A stretch of DNA of 64,000 nucleotides from Caldalkalibacillus mannanilyticus JCM 10596 (lineage in GTDB: Bacteria; Bacillota; Bacilli; Caldalkalibacillales; JCM-10596), in NCBI RefSeq assembly GCF_000615945.1, contig NZ_BAMO01000004.1, forward strand, positions 1 to 64,000, written 5' to 3'. The translations under genes and the position numbers were made by a program. The notes below the pieces were generated by a model, which did no database searches, was not told the origin of the DNA, and saw only the letters and a program-made list of their open reading frames with translations. Positions 18,687 through 27,325 of the stretch are shown piece by piece. Every line of letters begins with the position of its first letter. Position 1 is the first letter of the stretch.

Positions 18687-20339
18687 TTACCTAACTGAAA
18701 AGCTCGTAGTTCCCGAACTTCCTGAATAACCTGACTTGGACGATGTCGCTTGAACTTGGTACGTTCCTATTGCCGTATAGAACGATGTACTTACTGTCCA
18801 AGAAGCCACTCCCGATGCATTTGTCGTTGCTGAGCCCGATAATGTCGTTCCATTTGGACGAGTAATGGTAAATTGTACGGTTGCTCCCTGCAATGCCTGA
18901 TTGTTATGATCTTTTACTGTAGCAGAGAGTGTCACGTTTTCTCCTCTCGTATAAGAGCTTTTATTTGTCGTCGCGGTAGTGGTAGTAGTATTAGGATCTT
19001 CATTATTACCTCCCGCGGCTAGTACTGCTGCATGAGCATCGACAATCCCATAACCATACTCGTTGAATGACCCTGCATTTTGAGCCGTATTTCTTAAAAT
19101 ATTGCGTGCGTCATTAACAGAAATGCTAGGGTTTACTGATCTAATTAATCCTGCTACACCTGCAACATGTGGTGTAGCCATCGAAGTACCAGAATAGGTT
19201 CTGTATTGGTTATTTGGAAATGTGCTGTAAATATTAGAACCTGGTGCCATTACTTCAAGTCCTGTGCCATAGTTAGAGAAGGAAGATCTTGTTCTATTAG
19301 ATGTTACAGATCCTACGGCAATTACACTGCTATATGCAGCTGGATAGGAAATGGTGCCTCTTGAATCATTTCCAGATGCTGCTACTACAATCGTTCCTCT
19401 TGCCACAGCCGTAGCGCAAGCCTCATCCATTCCTTGATTATAGCCGCCACCGCCTAAAGACATGTTGATCACATCTGAGCCAATGCTGGAAGCATACAAG
19501 ACTCCTTGTTGAACCCCATACGTTGATCCTCTACCGTCGTCCCCTAAGACCTTTACAGGGATTAATGTTGCATTCTTCATCACTCCAGAAACAGAGCCAT
19601 AACTAGCAATCGTTCCAGCTACATGCGTTCCGTGCCCTTGAACATCCATTGTTGTACCGCCTACAAAAGTTCTTCCTAAACCTGTATTAACAAAGTTTCT
19701 TAAGTCAACATGATTATGATCAATCCCAGTATCTAATACAGCTACTTTTACATTGCTAGATCCTTGATTAATGGTCCAAGCTTGAGGGGCTTTGATCATC
19801 TCATAATGCCATCTTTGGTTGTTGTGCATTTCCATTCCAATTTCTGATGTTGTGATCTCATCTGTTACTTGGTCTAAAGAAGTAAGCACTTCATAAGCCT
19901 CCATCATGTAGTTCTCAGATACATATCGAACCTTGTAACCTAAATCTTGTAAAACATGTGTTAAGTATTTTTTTGCTTCTTCGATAGATTTATATTCTTT
20001 ATGAGAGTACTCTACTAAATAGACTAACCCCATATTCTCGATAACTTCAGCCTGAAAATCATTACTGAAAGCTTGAACGGAGAAATCATCTCCTTCTGCT
20101 AGAAGAGAGTCTACTATAGCAAACCCTTTATCTTTTAAGGTTGTCGCTTGCATAGTGACATCGCCTGTACTAGCCAGTGAGAAACTAGCATCTGCCTCTA
20201 CTGAAAAGATTAACTGGCCTTCAACAAAATCTGCATTCTTTAACTCTGAGGATAATGTCGACTCATTAGCAAAGGAAAATCCCGTAAACATGGATAGAAT
20301 AAGAGTAGCGATCAAAACAAATGAAAACCATTTTTTCAT
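18687..20339 (-). CDS. Secreted subtilisin-like serine protease 1, with C-terminal Ig-like domain
   Basis: 550 residues. A signal peptide (MKKWFSFVLIATLILSMFTG, cleavage near FSFA/NE) leads to a propeptide of about 135 residues and an S8 catalytic domain with Asp203 (VLDTGID), His236 (GHGTHVAG), oxyanion Asn324 (ASGND) and Ser386 (GTSMATPHVAG), all intact. After residue ~445 a Thr-rich linker leads to a beta-rich Ig-like domain of about 90 residues (NVTLSATVKDHNNQALQGAT) that the two sister genes lack. It likely helps bind substrate or cell wall. The ribosome site GGAGG precedes ATG. Only 27 bases separate it from protease 2, so it is the second gene of that operon. Confidence 0.94.
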   Translation of the reverse strand: MKKWFSFVLIATLILSMFTGFSFANESTLSSELKNADFVEGQLIFSVEADASFSLASTGDVTMQATTLKDKGFAIVDSLLAEGDDFSVQAFSNDFQAEVIENMGLVYLVEYSHKEYKSIEEAKKYLTHVLQDLGYKVRYVSENYMMEAYEVLTSLDQVTDEITTSEIGMEMHNNQRWHYEMIKAPQAWTINQGSSNVKVAVLDTGIDHNHVDLRNFVNTGLGRTFVGGTTMDVQGHGTHVAGTIASYGSVSGVMKNATLIPVKVLGDDGRGSTYGVQQGVLYASSIGSDVINMSLGGGGYNQGMDEACATAVARGTIVVAASGNDSRGTISYPAAYSSVIAVGSVTSNRTRSSFSNYGTGLEVMAPGSNIYSTFPNNQYRTYSGTSMATPHVAGVAGLIRSVNPSISVNDARNILRNTAQNAGSFNEYGYGIVDAHAAVLAAGGNNEDPNTTTTTATTNKSSYTRGENVTLSATVKDHNNQALQGATVQFTITRPNGTTLSGSATTNASGVASWTVSTSFYTAIGTYQVQATSSKSGYSGSSGTTSFSVR

Positions 20340-20366
20340 TTATATTTCCTCCTCAAATTAATTAAA

Positions 20367-21713
20367 TTATTTTGCTCTAGCCGCTTGGACTGCTGCATAA
20401 GCATCGACAATCCCATAGCCATATTCATTGAAATTACCAGCATGATGCGCCGTATTTCTTAAAATAGTGCGTACATCGTTAACAGATATATTTCGATTCA
20501 CAGACCTCATTAATCCAGCGATCCCAGCAACATGAGGAGTAGCCATGGAGGTTCCAGAATCTGTATAGAATCGATTATTTGGAAACGTACTATAGATATT
20601 TGAACCTGGTGCCATTAATTCTAATCCAGTACCGTAGTTAGAAAAATCAGATCTTGTTCTATTTGCTGTTACTGAACCTACAGCAATCACACTGCTATAA
20701 GCTGCTGGATAAGAAATACTGCCTCTATATTCATTTCCAGTAGCTGCAATGACAATGCTTCCTCGAGCTACAGCTGTACGGCAAGCTTCATCCATTCCTT
20801 GATTGTAGCCACCACCACCTAGAGACATGTTAATGACATCTGAACCTATGCTAGAAGCGTGTAAAACTCCTTGTTGGATTCCATATAATGACCCTCTGCC
20901 ATCATCACCCAATACTTTTACCGGAATTAGGGTCGCATTTTTCATCACTCCCGATACAGAACCATAACTAGCAATCGTTCCAGCTACATGCGTTCCATGC
21001 CCTCGAACATCCATGGTCGTTCCACCTACGAAGCTTCTTCCTAAGCTCGTATTGACAAAGTTTCTTAAGCTTCCGTGATTGTGGTCAATCCCGGTATCCA
21101 ATACAGCGATTTTAACAGCACTTGAGCCTTGAGTAATGTTCCAAGCTTGTGGAGCCTTGATCATTTCATAATGCCATCTTTGGTTGTTATGCATTTCCAT
21201 CTCAATTTCTTCAGTTGTTATTTCTTTCGTGATTTGGCTTGCTCTATCGACCGCGGGACGAGCATCAAAAGCCTGCATCACATAGTTTTCAGATACATAA
21301 CGGACCTTGTAACCTAAATCTTGTAAAACATTGGTTAAATACTTTTTTGCTTCTTCAATAGATTTGTAATCCTTCTCTGAATACTCCACTAAATAGACTA
21401 ATCCCATATTCTTGATAACTTCAGCCTGAAAATCATTACTGAAGGCTTGAACGGAGAAGTCATCTCCTTCTGCGAGAAGAGAGTCTACTATCGCAAAGCC
21501 TTTATCTTTTAAAGTTGTCGCTTGCATGGTTACATCGCCCGTACTAGCTAGTGAGAAACTAGCATCTGCTTCTACTGAAAAAATCAATTGTCCTTCAACA
21601 AAGTCAGTATCTCTTAACTCTAAAGAAAATTCAGATTGATCTGCATAAGAAAATCCTGTAAACATTGTCACAACTAATGCCATAATAAGTACTGTACTGA
21701 ACCATTTTTTCAA
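20367..21713 (-). CDS. Secreted subtilisin-like serine protease 2
   Basis: Preproprotease of 448 residues: signal peptide (LKKWFSTVLIMALVVTMFTG), propeptide, S8 catalytic domain with VLDTGID, GHGTHVAG, AATGNE and GTSMATPHVAG intact, and no extra C-terminal domain. I chose the TTG at 21713, which aligns with the ATG of both sister genes (each begins xKKWFS) and has GGGGG 9 bases upstream. The ATG at 21728 has no ribosome site. It is preceded by a 12-codon ORF and a promoter region shared with protease 3. Protease 1 follows in the same operon. Confidence 0.93.
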   Translation of the reverse strand: MKKWFSTVLIMALVVTMFTGFSYADQSEFSLELRDTDFVEGQLIFSVEADASFSLASTGDVTMQATTLKDKGFAIVDSLLAEGDDFSVQAFSNDFQAEVIKNMGLVYLVEYSEKDYKSIEEAKKYLTNVLQDLGYKVRYVSENYVMQAFDARPAVDRASQITKEITTEEIEMEMHNNQRWHYEMIKAPQAWNITQGSSAVKIAVLDTGIDHNHGSLRNFVNTSLGRSFVGGTTMDVRGHGTHVAGTIASYGSVSGVMKNATLIPVKVLGDDGRGSLYGIQQGVLHASSIGSDVINMSLGGGGYNQGMDEACRTAVARGSIVIAATGNEYRGSISYPAAYSSVIAVGSVTANRTRSDFSNYGTGLELMAPGSNIYSTFPNNRFYTDSGTSMATPHVAGIAGLMRSVNRNISVNDVRTILRNTAHHAGNFNEYGYGIVDAYAAVQAARAK

Positions 21714-21791
21714 TGACACAACCCCCATTGTTAATTAATAGTTAACCCAATCGCGAAGAACACCACTCAACACGGATTAAAACCTGTTTCG

Positions 21792-21830
21792 TTACCCATA
21801 TGTCCCACGGTGTTGAAAGAACTCAAACAT
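21792..21830 (-). CDS. 12-residue leaderless peptide ORF upstream of protease 2 (putative signal)
   Basis: ATG 21830 to TAA 21792 encodes MFEFFQHRGTYG. The ribosome site AAAAGGAGGG (21837-21846) is 6 bases from the ATG and is much stronger than that of the protease itself, which starts 79 bases after the stop. A second ORF of exactly the same length sits at the same place upstream of protease 3; the two share Met1, His7, an aromatic residue at 11 and Gly12. It has no signal peptide. I read it as a possible leaderless signalling peptide for the nearby HTH-TPR regulator, or a translational leader. Function unproven. Confidence 0.5.
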   Translation of the reverse strand: MFEFFQHRGTYG

Positions 21831-21840
21831 GCAAATCCCT

Positions 21841-21927
21841 CCTTTTGAATAATTTAGAAAATATGAAATATACTTTCAACTAAATTTTAACAAAAGTCGA
21901 TGGATTTCGTTATTGGGAAAATATGTG
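21841..21927 (-). promoter_or_regulatory. Promoter/operator region of the protease 2-1 operon (copy A of 87-bp element)
   Basis: Matches 23504-23590 at 84 of 87 positions by hand alignment, ending at the ribosome site of the 12-codon ORF. It contains AT-rich promoter-like sequence with a possible TATATT -10 on the minus strand. Similarity drops sharply at both ends. This is the place to look for the regulator's binding site. It falls within the 326-base gap between proteases 3 and 2. Confidence 0.65.
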
Positions 21928-21993
21928 ACTTTTCTACTTCAAAAAACATTATCACAAATCCAAATTTTCGCAACATTTGTTAAAAAAGAAGAA

Positions 21994-22018
21994 GAGCACT
22001 AACTTTAGGTTAGTGCTC
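21994..22018 (-). terminator. Terminator of protease 3
   Basis: Perfect 10-bp stem GAGCACTAAC (21994-22003) with 22009-22018 around a 5-base loop; on the minus strand it is followed by TTCTTCTTTTTTAAC. It separates protease 3 from the protease 2-1 operon. Confidence 0.85.
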
Positions 22019-22039
22019 CGTGTAAAAAGCAGGAGTAGA

Positions 22040-23377
22040 TTAATATCCTCTTGCTCCTCGTACAGCAGCTTGCGCATCAACGATACCATAGCCATATTCA
22101 TTGAAGTTACCAGCATATTGAGCTGTATTTCTCAAAATCGTACGCGCATTAGCAACAGAAATGTTTCTATTTACTGATCTCATTAATCCTGCAACTCCAG
22201 CTACATGAGGTGTAGCCATAGAAGTACCAGAAAGTGATCTGAATTGATTATTTGGATAGGTGCTATAGATCCCTGATCCTGGAGCCATGATTTCAAGACC
22301 TGATCCATAGTTAGAGAAAGCTGATCTTGTTCTATTAGATGTTACAGATCCTACGGCAATAACACTGCTGTATGCAGCTGGGTAAGAAATGCTTCCTCTA
22401 TAATCATTACCAGTAGCTGCCACAACAATGGTTCCTCTAGCAACAGCTGTACGGCAAGCTTCATCCATTCCTTGATTATAACCGCCACCGCCTAAAGACA
22501 TGTTGATAACATCTGATCCAATGCTAGAAGCATATAGAATTCCTTGTTGAATTCCGTATAATGATCCTCTACCGTCATCTCCTAATACCTTTACAGGGAT
22601 TAATGTAGCATTTCTCATAACTCCAGATACGGAACCATAACTAGCAATTGTACCAGCTACATGTGTTCCGTGTCCTTGAACATCCCTTGTTGTACCACCA
22701 ACAAAACTTCTTCCTAGGCTAGTATTGACAAAGTTTCTTAAACTACCATGGTTAGCATCAATTCCAGTGTCCAATACAGCGATTCTTACAGCACTTGAAC
22801 CTTGAGTCATAGTCCAAGCTTGAGGAGCTTTAATCATCTCATAATGCCATCTTTGATTGTTATGCATTTCCATTTCAATGTCTTCTGTTGTGATTTCATC
22901 TGATACTAGGTCTAACGCTGGAGCAGCCTCAAAAGCCTCCATCATATAGTTCTCAGATACATAACGAACCTTGTAACCTAAATCTTGTAAAACATTGGTT
23001 AAGTATTTTTTTGCTTCTTCAATAGATTTATAATCTTTGTGAGAATACTCTGTCAAATAGACTAATCCCATATTCTCGATCACTTCAGCCTGAAAATCAT
23101 TACTGAAAGCTTGAACTGAGAAATCATCTCCTTCTGCTAGAAGAGAGTCTACAATAGCAAAGCCTTTATCTTTTAAAGTGGTCGCTTGCATAGTGACATC
23201 GCCTGTACTAGCCAGTGAGAAATTAGCATCTGCTTCTACTGAAAAGATTAACTGTCCTTCAACAAACTCATAATCTTTAAAATCTATCGAAGCTTCTGGT
23301 TGATTCGCATTCGAGAATCCTGTAAATAATGTTAATACCAATAGAATACTTAGCGCTGTACTGAACCATTTTTTCAT
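22040..23377 (-). CDS. Secreted subtilisin-like serine protease 3
   Basis: 445-residue preproprotease with signal peptide (MKKWFSTALSILLVLTLFTG), the same propeptide, and intact S8 triad motifs VLDTGID, GHGTHVAG, AATGND and GTSMATPHVAG. ATG 23377 follows AGGGGGA by 7 bases. It is the copy nearest the divergent HTH-TPR regulator gene, forms its own transcription unit (terminator at 21994-22018) and carries its own 12-codon upstream ORF. The three proteases are clear tandem duplicates; a 57-residue propeptide stretch differs by a single residue among them. Confidence 0.94.
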   Translation of the reverse strand: MKKWFSTALSILLVLTLFTGFSNANQPEASIDFKDYEFVEGQLIFSVEADANFSLASTGDVTMQATTLKDKGFAIVDSLLAEGDDFSVQAFSNDFQAEVIENMGLVYLTEYSHKDYKSIEEAKKYLTNVLQDLGYKVRYVSENYMMEAFEAAPALDLVSDEITTEDIEMEMHNNQRWHYEMIKAPQAWTMTQGSSAVRIAVLDTGIDANHGSLRNFVNTSLGRSFVGGTTRDVQGHGTHVAGTIASYGSVSGVMRNATLIPVKVLGDDGRGSLYGIQQGILYASSIGSDVINMSLGGGGYNQGMDEACRTAVARGTIVVAATGNDYRGSISYPAAYSSVIAVGSVTSNRTRSAFSNYGSGLEIMAPGSGIYSTYPNNQFRSLSGTSMATPHVAGVAGLMRSVNRNISVANARTILRNTAQYAGNFNEYGYGIVDAQAAVRGARGY

Positions 23378-23454
23378 GTCATTTCCCCCTAATAATTAAT
23401 AGATTGATAAATCTACAAAATAAAACAAGACATTTCTACAAGACTTTCTTCTAG

Positions 23455-23493
23455 CTATCCAAAACCAAAAATATGAACAATCAAACTATTCAT
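23455..23493 (-). CDS. 12-residue leaderless peptide ORF upstream of protease 3 (putative signal)
   Basis: ATG 23493 to TAG 23455 encodes MNSLIVHIFGFG, a short hydrophobic peptide. AAAAGGAGA lies 8 bases upstream, and the protease start is 77 bases after the stop. The size, position, ribosome site and final Gly match the ORF upstream of protease 2 although the codons between are unrelated, so the ORF rather than the bases seems to be kept. It resembles in layout the leaderless SIP peptide gene between ropB and speB of Streptococcus pyogenes. Secretion and sensing are inference. Confidence 0.55.
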   Translation of the reverse strand: MNSLIVHIFGFG

Positions 23494-23503
23494 ATAGATC
23501 TCT

Positions 23504-23590
23504 CCTTTTGAATAATTTTGAAAATATGAAATATACTTTCAACTAAATTCTAACAAAAGTCGATGGATTCCGTTATTGGGAAAATATGTG
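23504..23590 (-). promoter_or_regulatory. Promoter/operator region of protease 3 (copy B of 87-bp element)
   Basis: Duplicate of 21841-21927 with three mismatches. It lies in the 264-base divergent gap between the 12-codon ORF and the regulator gene, so the regulator could act on both directions from here. The rest of the gap (23591-23757) is AT-rich and shows only the GGAGG of the regulator at 23748-23752. Confidence 0.65.
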
Positions 23591-23757
23591 CTTTTTTTAT
23601 ATTAATAAATATTAAAAACAATCCAAATTTTCACAACTTTTTACATTAAAATATTTGTGTTGCTAGACATTACCATTTTACTTATGATTAATTTATAGAT
23701 CTCTGTAAATTTCAAATCTTAAGAAATAATAATCTAAAATCTATGATGGAGGTTCCT

Positions 23758-25023
23758 ATGTTTGGACAAAAAATTCATTATTTTAGGAAATTAAAAGGAC
23801 TGACTCAGGAACAACTAGCTCATGGTATATGCTCTGTATCACACTTAAGCAAGATAGAAAATGGACATGAAACACCTAGCCCTCATATGTTAGATCACCT
23901 GTGTAAGCGACTGAATATATCTCCAACAGAAATAGATTCTCAGGGGGATATAGAAACTATTACACAGAAGCTTCAAGAATGGTATATTTTCCTAGGCAAT
24001 AGAGATCTTAAAGAGGCTGCTCACAGATATCCACTTCTAAAAGAACAAATCTATCAGATTCAAGACCCAAATCTCTTGCTTAAATTCAAAATCTTCACAT
24101 TACACTATCAACTTTTGCTGCGTGATATCAAATCAGCAAGGAGAATCGTTAAAGAAATCGAGCCATTTGAAAAAAAGCTTAATTCTGACCTCAAGTACTA
24201 TTACTACCTATTCTATGGATTTTACTCATTTCTGAACGAAAATTATTTTGAAGCTCTCAAATTATACAAGCTGGCAGAGAAAATACGTGATGAACAATTC
24301 ATCCAAGAGCCCGAGGTATATTACTACTTATCTCTAATTAATATGCAGCTGCATAGGACCTTTCAGTCGTTCAAATATGCTGAAATGTCACTAAATATTT
24401 TTCAGAGAGATTGTAATTATATTCGTAGCATCGATTGTCAGATTTTATTAGGAGTAAATATGACTCGTACTCATCAATATGATCAAGCTGAGAAATATCT
24501 ATCTAATGCCTTGCAGATGGCTGAAAAGCTAAGTAACTGTGAATTGATGAGCTACAGCTATCACAATCTGGGTTACATGTATTTAAGCCAAGGCAACTAT
24601 CAAAAAGCTATCCATAATTTTCTGAAAAGCTCTGAATGCTGGGAAGAGGAGCATTATGAAAAAAAAGTGAGGACCTATTATTGCTTAGCCAAAGCTTATA
24701 TTGAATTGCATGATTACCCTAAAGCAATGAAGTGGATTGATCGGGGGGTAACAACAGCAAAGCAAAATAATCTGAAAGAATTTGTTCTTCATTTTAAATA
24801 CTTAACCTTCAAAATCTATCCCACACACCATATTCAATTGGAAACCTTGCTGAAGAATGAATTGATACCATATTTTGAAGCTAAAAAAGACTGGTATAAT
24901 GTTGCCAATTATGCAGAAGTTCTTGCTGAATATTATTCTAAGAAGTTTAAATACAAAGATTCTAGCTACTATTATTTCTTAGTAAATGAATCCAGAAAAA
25001 AGATGTATAGCGAGGAAAGCTAA
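23758..25023 (+). CDS. HTH-TPR transcriptional regulator, NprR/PlcR-like (RNPP type)
   Basis: 421 residues from ATG 23758 (GGAGG five bases upstream; the in-frame ATG 23743 overlaps that site). Residues 1-60 are an XRE helix-turn-helix (LTQEQLAHGICSVSHLSKIENG) of the NprR/PlcR kind. The rest is helical repeats; the clearest TPR units read YDQAEKYLSNALQMAE and NLGYMYLSQGNYQKAIHNF. RNPP proteins bind small intracellular peptides through their TPRs and switch target genes; NprR and RopB control secreted proteases. Here it is divergent from three protease genes whose transcripts begin with 12-codon ORFs. No classical exported pro-peptide gene is visible after it. Family call is firm, ligand and targets are inferred. 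Confidence 0.85.
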   Translation: MFGQKIHYFRKLKGLTQEQLAHGICSVSHLSKIENGHETPSPHMLDHLCKRLNISPTEIDSQGDIETITQKLQEWYIFLGNRDLKEAAHRYPLLKEQIYQIQDPNLLLKFKIFTLHYQLLLRDIKSARRIVKEIEPFEKKLNSDLKYYYYLFYGFYSFLNENYFEALKLYKLAEKIRDEQFIQEPEVYYYLSLINMQLHRTFQSFKYAEMSLNIFQRDCNYIRSIDCQILLGVNMTRTHQYDQAEKYLSNALQMAEKLSNCELMSYSYHNLGYMYLSQGNYQKAIHNFLKSSECWEEEHYEKKVRTYYCLAKAYIELHDYPKAMKWIDRGVTTAKQNNLKEFVLHFKYLTFKIYPTHHIQLETLLKNELIPYFEAKKDWYNVANYAEVLAEYYSKKFKYKDSSYYYFLVNESRKKMYSEES

Positions 25024-25141
25024 TCATTGCTACAGATTAAATTTTTGAATGGAGAACAATGAAACTGTAAACTTCCTTTTTGTAAGCCGATATTATTTAG
25101 AGAGTCAAAGTATCTCTAATATAAATAAAGAAGGTGAAGCT

Positions 25142-26830
25142 ATGAAAAGTCATCCAGAAAAAAATATAGGCTTAAGGAAAGGAAGCTTGAAAAACCGAAT
25201 TATCGCTGTCACACTCATTTTATTTTTAGCTATCATTACCATTAGCACGTCCATCAATATTATGACAGTCCAAAGCAACGTTTCAGAAGCGGTTCTAGAT
25301 AAAAGCATCAATCAGGTTCATGAGATTGCCAGACAAGCAGAATTTTTACTCAAATATGGAAGTCCTGCTGAACTCCAATCTTTTGTCGAACAAAAGACAG
25401 AACAGGAAGAAGTAGCTTATGCCATCGTTATCGACAAAACAGTTACAGCAGTCGCACATAGTGATGCAGAAAGAATCGGAAGAAATTATCAAGATGACGC
25501 CTACTCGGTGGATGGTGCACAAAACGGAAACATTATGACCTCTAAATTTTTTGCCGATCTACAGAATAGTTGGACATACGATATTATGGTTCCTATCTAT
25601 ATTGACGGACAATTATATGGGGCAATGGATGTAGGAATTTTTGAAGGAAACATTAATCAAGTCACAAATAGTATTCTCCTCAGACAAATTACTTCTGTGG
25701 CTATCGGCTGTATTCTATTTATTATATTTATGTTTGTATTTCTAAGTAGAATGTTTAAACCACTATCATTAGCCGTGGATAAATGTAATGAGATGGGGGA
25801 GGGACGTTTTACTGATTTCATTGATTCAAAGTATACAGAAAGAAATGATGAAATTGGAAAGATGGCACTTGCCTTAAACAATATGCAAGAGAATTTCATG
25901 GCCCTTATCACTGACATTGGAAGCACTTCGAAAGCAGTGGCTTCTTCATCTGAAGAGCTAAAAGCAAGAAGTCAAGAATCATCCTATTCTTCAATTGAAG
26001 TAGCAAAAGCTATCGAAGAAATTGCTAAGGGAGCAAGTGAACAAGCAACAGATACTGAACAAGGAGCCACTAGTATTGGAGATCTTGGAGAATTAATTGA
26101 GAAAAATCAAGAATATATTCGCACGCTTAATACTTCTGCGGATGAAGTAAGCAAAATCAAGGATGAGGGCTTACTGATTCTTTCCGATCTTGTGGAAAAG
26201 ACAAAAGCTAATAATACAGCGGCTAAAAAAGTTCATGAAATCATTGTTTCAACAAATGAAAGCTCAGAAAAAATCGAGAATGCCAGTCAGATGATTGGAA
26301 ACATTGCAGAGCAAACAAACTTATTAGCACTTAATGCAGCTATTGAAGCTGCAAGAGCAGGTGAAGCTGGAAAAGGATTTGCCGTTGTAGCAGGCGAAAT
26401 TCGTAAGTTGGCAGAACAGTCTAATCAATTTACCAAGGAAATTGCGGAGGTTATCCAAGATTTAACGGATAAAACAGGACATGCGGTAAATACTATTCAA
26501 GAAGTGAACGAAATTGTTACTTCTCAAACAACAAGTGTTGATACAACCAATGAGAAGTTTGAAGGAATTGCTAACTCCATCGAAAGAATTAAAGAAATTA
26601 TTACTGACTTAAATCGATCAGGTAGCAATATGGAAACCAAAAAGGATGAAATGATTCAAATCATTCAAAACCTATCTGCCATCTCTGAGGAAAATGCAGC
26701 GGGTACTGAACAAGCTGCCGCTTCAGTCCAAGAGCAAACAGATTCTGTTGCTGAAATTGCTAACGCGAGTGAAACGTTAAGTGATTTAGCGAAGAAAATG
26801 GAGGAGAGCGTTTCTAAATTTAAGTATTAA
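25142..26830 (+). CDS. Methyl-accepting chemotaxis protein
   Basis: 562-residue chemoreceptor. An N-terminal transmembrane helix ([20 protein letters not shown]) is followed by a ~150-residue extracellular Cache-like sensor ([17 protein letters not shown] near its end), a second membrane helix, a HAMP domain and a long coiled-coil signalling domain with the conserved hairpin [20 protein letters not shown] chose ATG 25142 (AAGGTGA 4 bases upstream); the frame is open back to 25049 without a ribosome site. It lies 118 bases after the HTH-TPR gene with no terminator between them, so read-through is possible. The ligand cannot be told. Confidence 0.92.
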   Translation: MKSHPEKNIGLRKGSLKNRIIAVTLILFLAIITISTSINIMTVQSNVSEAVLDKSINQVHEIARQAEFLLKYGSPAELQSFVEQKTEQEEVAYAIVIDKTVTAVAHSDAERIGRNYQDDAYSVDGAQNGNIMTSKFFADLQNSWTYDIMVPIYIDGQLYGAMDVGIFEGNINQVTNSILLRQITSVAIGCILFIIFMFVFLSRMFKPLSLAVDKCNEMGEGRFTDFIDSKYTERNDEIGKMALALNNMQENFMALITDIGSTSKAVASSSEELKARSQESSYSSIEVAKAIEEIAKGASEQATDTEQGATSIGDLGELIEKNQEYIRTLNTSADEVSKIKDEGLLILSDLVEKTKANNTAAKKVHEIIVSTNESSEKIENASQMIGNIAEQTNLLALNAAIEAARAGEAGKGFAVVAGEIRKLAEQSNQFTKEIAEVIQDLTDKTGHAVNTIQEVNEIVTSQTTSVDTTNEKFEGIANSIERIKEIITDLNRSGSNMETKKDEMIQIIQNLSAISEENAAGTEQAAASVQEQTDSVAEIANASETLSDLAKKMEESVSKFKY

Positions 26831-26849
26831 TTTTTGATTTATATTAATA

Positions 26850-26894
26850 AAAAGCCTAATTTCTTAGAAAAATTAAGAAATTGGGCTTTTCCTT
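26850..26894. terminator. Terminator between chemoreceptor and DUF3147 gene
   Basis: AAAAGCCTAATTTCTTA (26850-26866) pairs with 26874-26890 with a GU pair, T-rich on the plus strand and A-rich on the other side, so it may serve both convergent units. Confidence 0.8.
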
Positions 26895-26983
26895 TACAAT
26901 GTTACAATTCTATCGTGGCATTACTCCATTTTCGAGACAGTGGTCTATAAATGTTTCTACAATAATAAATGCTAATCCTATTT

Positions 26984-27325
26984 TTATGCAACAAATCCAC
27001 CCATTATAAATTTTTGAATGGTCAAAAATAAGCCCCATACAACAATTCCTAATAAAATCGAAATAGATACATGAAGAGAATATTTTATCCCAATATAAAT
27101 CACCAGCAGCATGGCAGCAGTAGCCGGAAAACCAGCTAGAACTCCCATGGTGAAGCGGGTTATACTCTGAGTGGATTCCCCTTGAATGGTTAACCATATG
27201 ATACTTAGTATGCTGATTAAAGGCAGGGCAGCTATAATGCCTCCGTATAAGGGGAAGCGCCTGGCTAATTCAGTAACAAGACCGATAATCACTGCAGAAC
27301 TAATAATTTTTATGATCAGATACAT
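26984..27325 (-). CDS. DUF3147 family membrane protein
   Basis: 113-residue protein with four predicted membrane helices (e.g. GGIIAALPLISILSIIWLTI), fitting the DUF3147 family of unknown function. Its ATG overlaps the TAA of the upstream MarR gene by one base (TAATG), so translation is coupled. It is probably the regulated partner of that MarR protein. Confidence 0.8.
   Translation of the reverse strand: MYLIIKIISSAVIIGLVTELARRFPLYGGIIAALPLISILSIIWLTIQGESTQSITRFTMGVLAGFPATAAMLLVIYIGIKYSLHVSISILLGIVVWGLFLTIQKFIMGGFVA

Noticed and set aside
20367-21728. ATG 21728 as start of protease 2
   Set aside because: It would add five residues absent from both sister genes and has no ribosome site; the GGGGG it would read through is the ribosome site for TTG 21713.
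17804-22018. Mobile element suggested by similar hairpins (GAGCACT...AGTGCTC) at 17804-17834 and 21994-22018
   Set aside because: Similarity is limited to the stems; there are no flanking repeats or transposase. Both behave as terminators.
23758-25023. Phage AimR-type lysogeny regulator
   Set aside because: No phage genes nearby; the neighbours are host secreted proteases, and the HTH is closer to NprR/PlcR.
25024-25141. Classical NprX/PapR-like pro-peptide gene after the HTH-TPR regulator
   Set aside because: No ORF with signal peptide and ribosome site is present; the open frame 25049-25141 is only an upstream extension of the chemoreceptor gene.
26910-27197. 95-codon minus-strand frame overlapping the DUF3147 gene
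   Set aside because: Out of frame with the conserved DUF3147 protein, no ribosome site; a shadow.
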